From positions 1,612,001 to 1,676,000 of the forward strand of contig CYUK01000003.1 in the NCBI GenBank assembly GCA_001299455.1: DNA of 64,000 nucleotides, in the 5' to 3' direction. The position numbers were made by a program, and so were the translations under genes. Positions 24,187 to 32,530 of the stretch are shown piece after piece (positions within the stretch are counted from its first letter, which is position 1; each line of letters starts with the position of its first letter). A model generated the notes under the pieces. The model made no database searches. It had not been told where the DNA came from and saw nothing but the letters and a program-made list of their open reading frames with translations. The stretch comes from Clostridiales bacterium SIT11 (GTDB lineage: Bacteria; Bacillota; Clostridia; Tissierellales; Peptoniphilaceae).

Positions 24187-26084
24187 GAATAAAAAAAATA
24201 AAAATTCGAGGCTTTGGTCGCTTTCGAGATCAGGAAATAGACTTTAAGGAAGGGGTAAATATTATTCTAGGCCCCAACGAATCGGGAAAGACCACCATCC
24301 ACCAGTTTATCCTGGCAAGCTTTTACGGTCTCAGGAAGTATTGGACTAAAAACCATAGCTACCGGGAGGAAGAAAGACTCTATAGGCCCCTAGATGAGGG
24401 TCCCTATGGAGGTAGCCTGGACTTTGAAGACCAGGGGATCCTCTATGAAATTGTAAGTAACTTTAAAAGAGGGGAGGAGTCCTGCCGAGTCTACAACCTA
24501 AGTGACCACAAGGAAATCACAGAAAAATTAGACCTCTACCAAAATAGCCGGAGTCCCCAGCCAGGTCCCTTTTTCCTTGGTTGCAATGAAGTTGTCTTTC
24601 GCCAGGCCTACTTTATGCCCCAAATGGGTCTTAATAAGAATGCCTATGGAAAGGAAGGCCTCCAGGACTACTTTTCCTACCTTCAAAGGGCAGCTTCTTC
24701 TAGGGAAGTGGACAGGTTTTTTGGGGAAATTGAAAGCCGGGAAAGGGCCTTGGGAAGTGAAAAAAGAAGGGCCTCTCTTTTAGGAGAGGAATATTTCAGG
24801 CTGGACCAGGTTAAGGAAAAAATCTACAGGGTTAATGAAAAAATCTACCAATTAAAGCAAGACCTGGCCCAGGAAGAGGATGCTTTCAGGGAAGAAAAAG
24901 CCCTGGAAGAAAAAATTAAGGACTTAAGAGAGGAAATTGATAACCTTAAATCCCAGGGAGATAGAGAAGAAGACCCGGGAAAGGCTCGAATTCAAAGGAC
25001 CTACCAGGCCTACAAGCTAGACCTTTTGTCCTACCAAGAAAAGCTGGCTTTTTTTAAGGATTTGAACCACAAGGGATTTGCCCTCAAGGACCGAAAGGCC
25101 CTTCTTTGGATGAAGAACCTGGAAAAAAGGAAGGCTTTAAAATGGGGAATTAGCCTGAGTTTGAGCCTGGCTCTAACCCTGGTTCTCTACCTTCTTCTTC
25201 CCCAAAAGCCCAGCTGGCCCCTTCTTATTTTTCTCTTTCTAGGCCCCCTCTTCCTCTACCAAGTCAAGGAAAAAGACCTCCTGAAAAAATATCTTAGCCT
25301 GGAGGATTCTCTCAAGGACTACTTGGAGGACAACTGGTCCCTTCTCGAGGAAGAACCGGAAGCTTTAAGGAGAGGCTACCAAGACCTTTTGGAAAAAATG
25401 GAAGACCTGGAAGAAACCTATCCAGACCTTCTTCTGGAGGGGGAAGGGGACTTTGGAAAACTTTCAAGGCTCCAGGAGGACCTGATTTTCCTTTTAAAAG
25501 AAAAAAATATCCTGGACCAAAAAATCCTCCAAATAAAAAATAAAAGAGAAGAAGCAGACAGGCTGGACCAGGACCGGCAGGAGTTGGAAGAAGAAAGGGA
25601 AGCCTTGGAAAAGTCTCTTGGAAAAATGGAGACCAGACGGGAAATTCTCCTGGACCTAAGAGCCCGGATGGAAAATATCTTAAAGGAGAGGGATTCTGGA
25701 AACTATGAAGCCCTATTTAAAGAGGCCAGCCAGTATTTTTCCTATCTAACAGAGGGCCGGTATAGGAGAATCTATGGGCCCGTGAAGGACTTGGCCTTTG
25801 AAAAGAAGGACGGTCAAGTTTTAGACTTTGACTACCTTTCCCAGGGGACCAAGGACCTGGCTATTTTTTCCCTCCGCCTGGCCATGGTTTCCCTGGCTCC
25901 AAAAAAAATCTTTCTGGTCATGGATGAATCCTTTAACCAGGTGGACCAAGGTCGCTTAAAAAGGATATGGGCTCTTTTAGATGACGTGGGAGACAAAATG
26001 CAAATTATTTATTTTACCAGCCGAAAAGAGGGTATCTATAGTAGAAAGGCAAGTTATATAGAGCTAGGAGGTGCCAATGAGTAA
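24183..26084 (+). CDS. YhaN-like AAA ATPase (Rad50/SbcC family, with membrane hairpin)
   Basis: ATPase partner of the preceding nuclease, 633 aa. N-terminal RIKKIKIRGFGRF and Walker A GPNESGKTT (about residues 32-40) are followed by a long Glu/Lys-rich coiled coil. In its middle, at about residues 320-360, are two hydrophobic segments (LSLSLALTLVLYLLLP, PLLIFLFLGPLFLY), as in YhaN; the coil resumes to about 500. The C-terminal domain has the ABC signature LSQGTKDLAIFSLRLA and Walker B IFLVMDESFNQVD. It is shorter than SbcC (about 1000 aa) and lacks an obvious zinc hook. It may tether DNA-end processing at the membrane. Confidence 0.87.
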   Translation: MRIKKIKIRGFGRFRDQEIDFKEGVNIILGPNESGKTTIHQFILASFYGLRKYWTKNHSYREEERLYRPLDEGPYGGSLDFEDQGILYEIVSNFKRGEESCRVYNLSDHKEITEKLDLYQNSRSPQPGPFFLGCNEVVFRQAYFMPQMGLNKNAYGKEGLQDYFSYLQRAASSREVDRFFGEIESRERALGSEKRRASLLGEEYFRLDQVKEKIYRVNEKIYQLKQDLAQEEDAFREEKALEEKIKDLREEIDNLKSQGDREEDPGKARIQRTYQAYKLDLLSYQEKLAFFKDLNHKGFALKDRKALLWMKNLEKRKALKWGISLSLSLALTLVLYLLLPQKPSWPLLIFLFLGPLFLYQVKEKDLLKKYLSLEDSLKDYLEDNWSLLEEEPEALRRGYQDLLEKMEDLEETYPDLLLEGEGDFGKLSRLQEDLIFLLKEKNILDQKILQIKNKREEADRLDQDRQELEEEREALEKSLGKMETRREILLDLRARMENILKERDSGNYEALFKEASQYFSYLTEGRYRRIYGPVKDLAFEKKDGQVLDFDYLSQGTKDLAIFSLRLAMVSLAPKKIFLVMDESFNQVDQGRLKRIWALLDDVGDKMQIIYFTSRKEGIYSRKASYIELGGANE

Positions 26085-26784
26085 GATTTGGGCCATTGGA
26101 GATTTACACTTAGACCATACCAAGGACAAGAGCATGGATATTTTTGGGGAGGACTGGCGGGACCACGATGAAAAGATTTTTAACTTTTGGAGAGAAAACG
26201 TGGGAGAAGAGGACTGGGTCCTGGTTCCTGGAGATATTTCTTGGGCCCTTAAGTGGGAGGAGGCCTACCAGGACTTAAAGGCCATCCATGACCTGCCGGG
26301 ACAAAAAATACTCAGTAAGGGCAACCACGACTACTGGTGGACTAGCCTGAAAAAAATGGAAGGAATCGGCCTGGACAGCCTCCACTTTATCCACAATACC
26401 TCTGTCCAGATTTCAGAAGACACCTATGTTGTGGGAAGCCGAGGCTGGATTTCCAGGGACGCCAGTGAATTTACAGACCAGGATGAGAAAATTACCCTCC
26501 GGGAACTCCACCGGCTGAACCTGGCTATTGACCAAGTTCCCCAAGGGAAGCGGATGATTGCCATGATTCACTATCCTCCCTTTCTCCAGTCCTTTGAAGC
26601 CAGTGACTTTACAAGGATCCTATCGGAAAGGGGAGTGGACCTTTGCCTTTATGGCCACCTCCACGGCAACGGCCACAAGTATATTTTTGAAGGAGACCTA
26701 GATGGAGTGGACTACCAGTGTGTTGCAGCAGATTATTTAGACTTTAAATGTAAGGAGCTTTCATGGAAAGAGAAATTGAAGTAA
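26077..26784 (+). CDS. Calcineurin-like metallophosphoesterase
   Basis: Cytosolic phosphoesterase of 235 aa. The metal motifs are WAIGDLHLDH, LVPGDISWALKW, LSKGNHDYWW, AMIHYPP and YGHLHGNGH. The layout matches a family of stand-alone bacterial phosphoesterases found beside SbcCD-like genes; the substrate is unknown. ATG 26077 is preferred over GTG 26071 because AGGAGG ends seven bases upstream of it. It overlaps the ATPase gene by 8 bases and the CYTH gene by 22, so the four genes are probably translated together. Confidence 0.85.
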   Translation: MSKIWAIGDLHLDHTKDKSMDIFGEDWRDHDEKIFNFWRENVGEEDWVLVPGDISWALKWEEAYQDLKAIHDLPGQKILSKGNHDYWWTSLKKMEGIGLDSLHFIHNTSVQISEDTYVVGSRGWISRDASEFTDQDEKITLRELHRLNLAIDQVPQGKRMIAMIHYPPFLQSFEASDFTRILSERGVDLCLYGHLHGNGHKYIFEGDLDGVDYQCVAADYLDFKCKELSWKEKLK

Positions 26785-27317
26785 AAATTCTAGGGGAGGA
26801 TATGGACCTCTTAAAAGAAAAAGTGAAAAAATTGGGCGGGAGCTTTATAGGCCAGGAAGACCAGGTGAATATTAATATTTCCTCTTCCAAGAAGTTCTGG
26901 CCGGAAGACCGGGGCTACCTCCGCCTCAGGAAAAGTAAAAAAGCTGGAGACTGGACCTATGAGTTCACCTTTAAGGAACAGGTCAACCGGGAGGGAGCCA
27001 GGGACAACCTGGAACACACTACCCATGTGGACGATCCGGATGCTCTTTTGGAACTTTTAAGGTGCGCCGGCTTTGACCAATTTGATGAGGGAAGAAAGCA
27101 CAGGGAAAGCTACACCTATGGAGACTTTCGCTTTGACTTTGACCAATGGGATGAAGGGACTTATCCTGACCCCTTTTTAGAAGTGGAAGCTCCTAGTAAG
27201 GAAGCCCTTTATGATGTTTTAGAAAAGTTGGACATTCCTAAAGAGGCAATTTCTACAAAGTCCATCGCCGACTTAAAAAAAGAAAGAAAAAAAAGAGAAA
27301 TAAAACCCCGTTCTTAG
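26763..27317 (+). CDS. CYTH-domain protein (triphosphate tunnel metalloenzyme)
   Basis: 184 aa; begins MEREIEVKIL with the signature ExExK motif of CYTH proteins (class IV adenylate cyclase/thiamine triphosphatase superfamily). Other tunnel-lining charged residues are seen in YLRLRKSKKAGDWTYEFTFK, ESYTYGDFRFDFDQW and PFLEVEAPS. It probably hydrolyses or binds a triphosphate compound; the real substrate is unknown (tripolyphosphate is common in bacterial members). It is last in the cluster and ends about 40 bases before ppsA. Confidence 0.88.
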   Translation: MEREIEVKILGEDMDLLKEKVKKLGGSFIGQEDQVNINISSSKKFWPEDRGYLRLRKSKKAGDWTYEFTFKEQVNREGARDNLEHTTHVDDPDALLELLRCAGFDQFDEGRKHRESYTYGDFRFDFDQWDEGTYPDPFLEVEAPSKEALYDVLEKLDIPKEAISTKSIADLKKERKKREIKPRS

Positions 27318-27325
27318 GGGATTTA

Positions 27326-27334
27326 TGTTATAAT
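27326..27334 (+). promoter_or_regulatory. Extended -10 promoter of ppsA
   Basis: TGTTATAAT (TG, one base, TATAAT), 23 bases before the ppsA start codon. The -35 is not recognisable. Confidence 0.6.
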
Positions 27335-27357
27335 ACATTGCGAAGGGGGGATATAGT

Positions 27358-29715
27358 ATGACACAATACAACTATATCAAGTGGTTTACAGAAATTAAAA
27401 AAGAAGACGTGAACATTGTTGGTGGAAAAGGAGCCAACTTGGGAGAAATGACTTCCATGGGCGTAGATGTTCCACCAGGATTTTGTGTGACAGCAGGAGC
27501 CTACGATACCTTTATGGAAGAGGCCGGCCTAGTTGACGCAGTCAAAGACTACATGAAGGACCTAGACGTTGAAAATGTAGATGACTTACAAAAGATTAGT
27601 GCAAAGGTACGGGATACCATTGTCAACGGAGAAATTTACGGGCCCTTAAAAGAAGAAATCTTAAAAGTATACAAGGAATTTTCAGAAAATATTGACGTAA
27701 AAGACCCAGAAGTAGCCGTTCGTTCTTCTGCCACAGCAGAAGACCTACCAGACGCTTCTTTTGCAGGCCAACAAGATACCTACCTCCACATTCATGGGTC
27801 AGAGGAGCTCTTAAAGCATGTGCGGATGTGCTGGGCATCTCTTTGGACCAGCCGGGCCATTTACTACAGGGAAAAACAAGGTTACGACCACTTTAATGTC
27901 TCCCTATCTGTTGTTGTCCAAAAAATGGTCAATTCTGAAAAATCAGGAGTTATGTTTACCGCTAACCCTATTACAGGCAATGTAGGGGAAATGATGATTA
28001 ACGCTTCCTGGGGCCTAGGAGAAGCTGTGGTTAGTGGAATTGTATCACCTGATGAATACACCATTGATAAAAAAGAAAATACCATTGTAGAAAAACATAT
28101 TGCCGAAAAAAATAAGATGGTTGTAAAGAAAGAAGATGGCGTAGGGACAGAAGAAGTGGATATTGCTACAGCCCTAGGAGAAAACTGTGTCCATGAAGAA
28201 TGCCTGTCTCCTAAGGAACTGGCCACTTTAATTGAACAAGGGAAAAATATTGAAAATCTCTATGGAAAACCACAAGATATTGAATGGGGTATTGATCGTG
28301 ATACTGACCATCTCTATATCCTCCAATCCAGACCTATTACAACCTTAAAGAATACAGAAAAGGAAGAAGACGACGACATGGAACAAGAAGAAACCTTAAC
28401 TCCACTCGTTCGTGGATTGGCTGCCAGTCCAGGAATTGGTCGAGGGAAAGTACGTCACATTAAGGACGTATCCGAAATCAATAAAATTGAAAAAGGCGAC
28501 ATCCTCGTTACAGCCATGACCAACCCAGACATGGTTCCAGCTATGCGGAAGAGCGCAGCCGTTGTAACGGATGAAGGAGGCCGGACTTGCCACGCCGCCA
28601 TTGTATCCAGAGAATTGGGAATTCCCTGTATTGTAGGTTCTAAAGAAGGAACCAAGATTTTAAAAGAAGGCCAACAAATTACAGTAGACGCCACTCGGGG
28701 GGTTGTCTATGAAGGAGACGTCTTAAAGAAAAAAGAAGAAGTCAAACAAGCTGGCCTGCCAGGCATCAACAATGAAGAACTTCTAAAATCTGTAGCGCCT
28801 ATTACAGCGACAAAGATTTATATGAACCTTGGAGAACCAGGTCTTATTGAACGCTACAAGAACCTGCCCTTTGATGGCATTGGCTTAATGCGGACAGAAT
28901 TTATCTTTACCAACCGCATTGGAATCCATCCCATGTACCTGGTGAAGACAGGTCAAGGACAGCTGCTTATTGATAAACTGGCTGAAGGCATTGCCACTGT
29001 AGCTTCCGCCATTTATCCAAAACAAATTGTGGTTCGGATGAGTGACTTTAGAACCAACGAATTCCGTGGCCTCAAGGGTGGAGACGAAGTAGAACCCATT
29101 GAACAAAATCCAATGATTGGTTGGAGAGGGGTTTCTCGGTATATTTCTCCAGAATACGAAGAAGGCTTCCGCCTAGAATGCCAAGCCCTGAAAAAAGTCC
29201 GGGAAGAATTTGGTCTAAATAACGTTGTGGCCATGCTTCCCTTTGTTCGGACACCGGAAGAATTAGTTGTTGTAAAGGGCATTATGGCTGACGAAGGCCT
29301 TGTCCAAAGCAAGGACTTTAAGATTTGGATTATGGCAGAAGTACCCTCTGTGGTCTTCCAAGCTGAAGAATTCGCCCAACTAGTGGATGGATTCTCCATT
29401 GGATCCAACGACTTAACCCAACTTGTGATGGGAGCCGACAGAGACAACGGGGTCTTAAACAACATGGGCTACTTCGATGAACGGCAAGAAGCCGTCAAGA
29501 GGGCCATTCAAATTTTAATTAATGCTTGTAACAAGCACGGAGCCACCTGCTCTATTTGTGGCCAAGGACCCAGCCAATACCCAGAATTTGCTGAATTCTT
29601 AGTAGAAGCCGGTATTACTTCCATGAGTGTCAACCCAGATACTGTGGACTATACAAGACGTCTTGTAGCACAAGTAGAACAAAAGATGATTTTAAGAAAA
29701 CTTCGGAACCTATAA
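27358..29715 (+). CDS. ppsA: Phosphoenolpyruvate synthase (pyruvate, water dikinase)
   Basis: Makes PEP from pyruvate and ATP (785 aa, close to the usual 790), supporting gluconeogenesis in an amino-acid fermenter. The N-terminal ATP-grasp domain has VGGKGANLGEMTSMGVDVPPG, EVAVRSSATAEDLPDASFAG and IEWGIDRD. The phosphohistidine domain has GGRTCHAAIVSRELGIPCIVG (His at about residue 421). The C-terminal PEP-binding barrel has FDGIGLMRTEF, GSNDLTQLVMGADRDNG and SICGQGPSQYPEF with the catalytic Cys. The start follows GGGGGG, and a strong terminator follows the gene. Codons look biased towards a restricted set, as in highly expressed genes. Confidence 0.95.
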   Translation: MTQYNYIKWFTEIKKEDVNIVGGKGANLGEMTSMGVDVPPGFCVTAGAYDTFMEEAGLVDAVKDYMKDLDVENVDDLQKISAKVRDTIVNGEIYGPLKEEILKVYKEFSENIDVKDPEVAVRSSATAEDLPDASFAGQQDTYLHIHGSEELLKHVRMCWASLWTSRAIYYREKQGYDHFNVSLSVVVQKMVNSEKSGVMFTANPITGNVGEMMINASWGLGEAVVSGIVSPDEYTIDKKENTIVEKHIAEKNKMVVKKEDGVGTEEVDIATALGENCVHEECLSPKELATLIEQGKNIENLYGKPQDIEWGIDRDTDHLYILQSRPITTLKNTEKEEDDDMEQEETLTPLVRGLAASPGIGRGKVRHIKDVSEINKIEKGDILVTAMTNPDMVPAMRKSAAVVTDEGGRTCHAAIVSRELGIPCIVGSKEGTKILKEGQQITVDATRGVVYEGDVLKKKEEVKQAGLPGINNEELLKSVAPITATKIYMNLGEPGLIERYKNLPFDGIGLMRTEFIFTNRIGIHPMYLVKTGQGQLLIDKLAEGIATVASAIYPKQIVVRMSDFRTNEFRGLKGGDEVEPIEQNPMIGWRGVSRYISPEYEEGFRLECQALKKVREEFGLNNVVAMLPFVRTPEELVVVKGIMADEGLVQSKDFKIWIMAEVPSVVFQAEEFAQLVDGFSIGSNDLTQLVMGADRDNGVLNNMGYFDERQEAVKRAIQILINACNKHGATCSICGQGPSQYPEFAEFLVEAGITSMSVNPDTVDYTRRLVAQVEQKMILRKLRNL

Positions 29716-29724
29716 ATTGTAGTG

Positions 29725-29753
29725 AAAAGAGCCAGGCTGCCTGGCTCTTTTTT
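29725..29753 (+). terminator. ppsA terminator
   Basis: AAAAGAGCCAGG / CCTGGCTCTTTT, 12-bp arms with a CTG loop and T-run. The remaining 200 bases up to the next promoter are AT-rich without a recognised feature. Confidence 0.93.
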
Positions 29754-29928
29754 AATGGAGAGATGAAACGTTTGCAATTTAGAAAGAAGTGGAAAAAAGA
29801 ATCTAAAAAAGAAGACTTTTTTTAAAGAAAAATCAGAAGTTTAGGGAATTTCAAAGAAGATAAGGCCTAGATCTATTTAAAGATTTGGACTTCATTTTAT
29901 AAATTATAGTAAAAAATCATGAAAAGAG

Positions 29929-29957
29929 GTGCAAATTCAATCGTTTTCTAGTATAAT
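29929..29957 (+). promoter_or_regulatory. Promoter of the hypothetical-capA-traX genes
   Basis: TATAAT at 29952-29957, with GTGCAA at the -35 position (29929-29934, 17-base spacer); the -10 is good, the -35 weak. Confidence 0.5.
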
Positions 29958-29990
29958 AGTATAAAACACAGTGATGGAAAGGAAGATACT

Positions 29991-30323
29991 ATGACTCACG
30001 CAAAAAGACTTCACACAGATCAAGAAAACCTTGAAGCCAGTGAAGAAAAAATCAATGAAAGTATTGAAAGACTCGATGAAGACTCAAACTATTGGGTCCG
30101 TTTAGACTGTAAAGACAGTGGTGAAGAATCTTTTTTACGAGCCTGGAAAAAGAAGGACTATCAAATAGAGTTCGGTACAGAATCTGGCGGAGAGCCATCT
30201 CTTTTCCGTGCTTTTAAGAGCAACAAAGACCAAGTTCTAGAAATGTTTTGGGACCTTTTAGAAGGGGAAACACCAGACCTGAGAACTTGGATGGATGTAA
30301 GTGATGAATATCAAAAATTCTAA
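29991..30323 (+). CDS. Hypothetical small acidic protein
   Basis: 110 aa; not recognised. It is highly charged and soluble, with no signal peptide or membrane segment. Residues 1-28 look helical (Glu/Lys-rich), then alternating segments (NYWVRLDCKD, YQIEFGTESGG) suggest beta strands, and a helix (KDQVLEMFWDLLEG) lies near the end. A good ribosome site (GGAAAGGAAG) precedes ATG 29991, and a promoter lies just upstream. Its end overlaps the CapA-like gene, so the two are likely translated together. Confidence 0.7.
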   Translation: MTHAKRLHTDQENLEASEEKINESIERLDEDSNYWVRLDCKDSGEESFLRAWKKKDYQIEFGTESGGEPSLFRAFKSNKDQVLEMFWDLLEGETPDLRTWMDVSDEYQKF

Positions 30324-31407
30324 ATTTTGCCTTCTCCTCTTGGCTCCTGTCTTGCTTACTGGTTGTCAAGAAGCTGAAGGACAAGCAAAGATAGAAAAAA
30401 AAGGCGTTCCACCAACAAATCCAGAGGTGGTGCGCCTCTTTGTTGTGGGAGACATTATTTACCACCAACCAGTTTATAGAAACCTTCCGAAAAACCAAGA
30501 TCCCTCTGCCTTTAAAAGCCATTATGAACTCCTGGAAAACCACATCCAGGGAGCTGATTTTGCCCTGGCAAATTTTGAAGGATCCGTTTCTCCTTCAGGG
30601 CAAATCCACTCCTACCCCATGTTCCAGGTTCCCCATGAGACCGTAAGGGCCCTGAAATCCAATGGGTTTGATGCCCTGTCTACAGCTAATAACCACTGCC
30701 TAGATGGATCTGTTGGCGGTTTAAAAAAATTAATTGCCCTCTGTGAGGAAGCCGGCATGAAACAATTCGGGACTTTTTTAAGCCCCGACTCCAAGGGACT
30801 TATTGTGGACCTCAAGGGGATTAAAGTGGGATTTTTGGCCTACAGTCAAAGCTTTAATGGCCTGGAAGGCGCCGTTAGGGAAGAGCCTTACTTAATCCGG
30901 CCCTTAAACCTGGACCAAGTCAAGGTAGATATTGATTTTATGCGGCCCCAGTGTGACTATTTGCTGGTCCTTCCCCATTGGGGGACAGAGTATGCAGAAG
31001 GTCCTAGCGAAGACATCAAAAAGCTGGGGGAAGAAATTTTAAACCAGGGAGCCGATGGCATTATTGCCTCCCATCCCCATGTGGTCCAAGGGGTCATGAG
31101 GAGAAATGATGGGAAGTTTGTGGCCTATTCCCTGGGAAATAGCCTGTCCAACCAAAATAGGGTCTATCAAAAAACCAAGCGAGTGGAAGGGGGCTTGGGG
31201 CTAGAGCTGACTCTTTTAAAAAAGGACAAGACCCGGCTCATCAATTTAAAGGAAGTTCCTACTCTTGTGGTCAACCGCCAGGGAAAAAAACAAGTAGCAG
31301 CCTGCCAAGATATTATGGACGGGAAAATTGAAAACATTTCACCAGAAGACCAAAGACGGAGCCAGGAGCTTTTCGACCAAGTGTTAAAGGACACAACAAG
31401 TTACTAA
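30304..31407 (+). CDS. CapA-family lipoprotein (poly-gamma-glutamate capsule/metallophosphatase-like fold)
   Basis: Exported lipoprotein of 367 aa: hydrophobic signal with lipobox LLTGC (Cys at about residue 21), then a CapA/PGA_cap domain. Motifs are LFVVGDIIYHQPVY, ALANFEGSVSP, ALSTANNHCLDGSVGGLK, GIKVGFLAYS, LLVLPHWGTEYAEGPSE and IIASHPHVVQGV followed by AYSLGNSLSNQ. CapA proteins take part in poly-gamma-glutamate synthesis or anchoring; many homologues have other, unknown envelope roles, and no capB/capC is near. It begins at ATG 30304 (or GTG 30301), inside the end of the preceding gene. Lgt, which would lipidate it, is encoded at 46698. Confidence 0.85.
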   Translation: MNIKNSKFCLLLLAPVLLTGCQEAEGQAKIEKKGVPPTNPEVVRLFVVGDIIYHQPVYRNLPKNQDPSAFKSHYELLENHIQGADFALANFEGSVSPSGQIHSYPMFQVPHETVRALKSNGFDALSTANNHCLDGSVGGLKKLIALCEEAGMKQFGTFLSPDSKGLIVDLKGIKVGFLAYSQSFNGLEGAVREEPYLIRPLNLDQVKVDIDFMRPQCDYLLVLPHWGTEYAEGPSEDIKKLGEEILNQGADGIIASHPHVVQGVMRRNDGKFVAYSLGNSLSNQNRVYQKTKRVEGGLGLELTLLKKDKTRLINLKEVPTLVVNRQGKKQVAACQDIMDGKIENISPEDQRRSQELFDQVLKDTTSY

Positions 31408-31408
31408 G

Positions 31409-32140
31409 ATGGATACAATAAGAAAAGAAAATGGACTTCTCACAGGAGAGCTTTTAAAATACTTGGCTATGGTTTCTATGCTGATTGACCACATGGCCGC
31501 CGTACTTTTAGCCCCCCTCCTCCTAGAAAACTATGATGCAGTCTTGTGGGGGTTCTCTGTAAGCGCCCTCTACGATGGAATGCGGGACTTTGGCCGCCTG
31601 GCCTTTCCCATTTACTGTTTTTTACTGGTGGAAGGTTTTTTCCACACCTCTAACCGGAAAAAGATGCTGGGCAACCTCCTCCTCTTTGCCCTACTATCCG
31701 AGATTCCTTTTGATTTAGCCTTCCAGAAGGAAACCTTGGAACTGGGCTACCAAAATGTCTTTGTCACCCTAAGCCTCGGCTACCTTGGCCTAGCTGCCAC
31801 TTATGAAAAGGGCCTCCATCCTTTGGTCCGATTTTTAGGCGTCTTAGGCTTTGGTTATCTTAGTTTTATTTCCCGAGCCGACTATGACCTCTATGGCTAT
31901 GTGGCTATTTTAATTTTTGGCCTCGTCTATCCCTATAGAAAAATATATAGGATTCCGGCCACCTGCCTGGCCTTTTACTTTGAAGGCTTGCCAGCCATGG
32001 TTGCCGCCCTTCCCATTTATCTCTATAACGGGGAAAGAGGGAGGATGCGCCTTCCCAAATATTTTTTTTACTGCTTTTATCCTGTCCATTTAGCCCTTCT
32101 CTACCTACTTTCTTCCTGGATTTATGGGCCCCTGGCTTAA
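31409..32140 (+). CDS. TraX-family integral membrane protein
   Basis: 243-aa membrane protein with about seven hydrophobic helices. Typical TraX-family features are the N-terminal LLKYLAMVSMLIDHMAAV, RDFGRLAFPIYCFLLVEGFF followed by HTSNRKKML, and LLFALLSEIPFDLAF. TraX was first described as an F-pilin acetylase; chromosomal members in Gram-positives are of unknown acyltransferase-type function, and there are no conjugation genes here. It starts one base after the CapA-like gene stop, so the pair may act on the same surface component (inference). Confidence 0.85.
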   Translation: MDTIRKENGLLTGELLKYLAMVSMLIDHMAAVLLAPLLLENYDAVLWGFSVSALYDGMRDFGRLAFPIYCFLLVEGFFHTSNRKKMLGNLLLFALLSEIPFDLAFQKETLELGYQNVFVTLSLGYLGLAATYEKGLHPLVRFLGVLGFGYLSFISRADYDLYGYVAILIFGLVYPYRKIYRIPATCLAFYFEGLPAMVAALPIYLYNGERGRMRLPKYFFYCFYPVHLALLYLLSSWIYGPLA

Positions 32141-32148
32141 AATCTTTC

Positions 32149-32177
32149 TTTACAAAGGCTTGAAGAAAAGTTATAAT
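32149..32177 (+). promoter_or_regulatory. Promoter of tRNA-Leu
   Basis: TTTACA, 17-base spacer, TATAAT; the tRNA begins 18 bases after the -10. Confidence 0.85.
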
Positions 32178-32194
32178 AAATAGGTAGTCTTTTT

Positions 32195-32281
32195 GCAGAA
32201 GTGGCGGAACTGGCAGACGCGCAGGACTCAGAATCCTGTGGTAGCAATACTGTGAGGGTTCAAATCCCTTCTTCTGCACCA
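32195..32281 (+). tRNA. tRNA-Leu (anticodon CAG)
   Basis: Acceptor stem GCAGAAG (32195-32201) pairs with CTTCTGC (32271-32277), with discriminator A and encoded CCA. Anticodon stem CAGGA/TCCTG encloses CTCAGAA, giving anticodon CAG at 32229-32231. A long variable arm (type II) and the T-arm GGGTTCAAATCCC are present, as expected for leucine. It reads CUG codons. Confidence 0.97.
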
Positions 32282-32286
32282 GGAAG

Positions 32287-32338
32287 AAATCCTATGCTAG
32301 AATGGCTTGTTTTCAAGGCCTAGCATGGGATTTTTTTA
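32287..32338 (+). terminator. Terminator of tRNA-Leu
   Basis: AATCCTATGCTAG / CTAGCATGGGATT with one mismatch, a loop of about 19 bases, and TTTTTTT at the end. Confidence 0.88.
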
Positions 32339-32375
32339 TTGTTTACTCTTCTATGATTCGTGTTTCTTGGAATTA

Positions 32376-32403
32376 GCTCTTAACAAGTTATGAAGTTAAG
32401 AGC
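32376..32403 (+). other. Hairpin ahead of a 22-codon ORF
   Basis: Perfect 9-bp inverted repeat GCTCTTAAC / GTTAAGAGC with a 10-base loop, no T-run. It lies 30 bases before the small ORF at 32434. Role unknown. Confidence 0.35.
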
Positions 32404-32433
32404 AAGGAAGTCGAACATAGGGGAGGTGAGAAT

Positions 32434-32502
32434 ATGAAAGATGACAAGTTAGATAGGGAACAAGATTTATTTCTAACAAAAAGCTATGGAGAGTCTCCAT
32501 AG
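32434..32502 (+). CDS. Possible 22-residue peptide with strong ribosome site
   Basis: ATG follows GGGGAGGTGAGAAT, one of the best Shine-Dalgarno sequences in the window. The ORF encodes a hydrophilic peptide beginning MKDDKLDREQDLF and ending KSYGESP. Its 3' end is inside the terminator hairpin that serves the minus-strand operon. No promoter was identified, and no family is recognised. It may be a real micropeptide, a leader peptide or a remnant. Confidence 0.3.
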   Translation: MKDDKLDREQDLFLTKSYGESP

Positions 32503-32506
32503 CTTT
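32476..32506 (-). terminator. Terminator of the class A PBP operon
   Basis: Perfect 11-bp inverted repeat AAAGCTATGGA / TCCATAGCTTT with a 5-base loop; on the minus strand it is followed by a TTTTTG run. Confidence 0.8.
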
Positions 32507-32530
32507 ACATAATGTGGGCAATCTTAAGTT

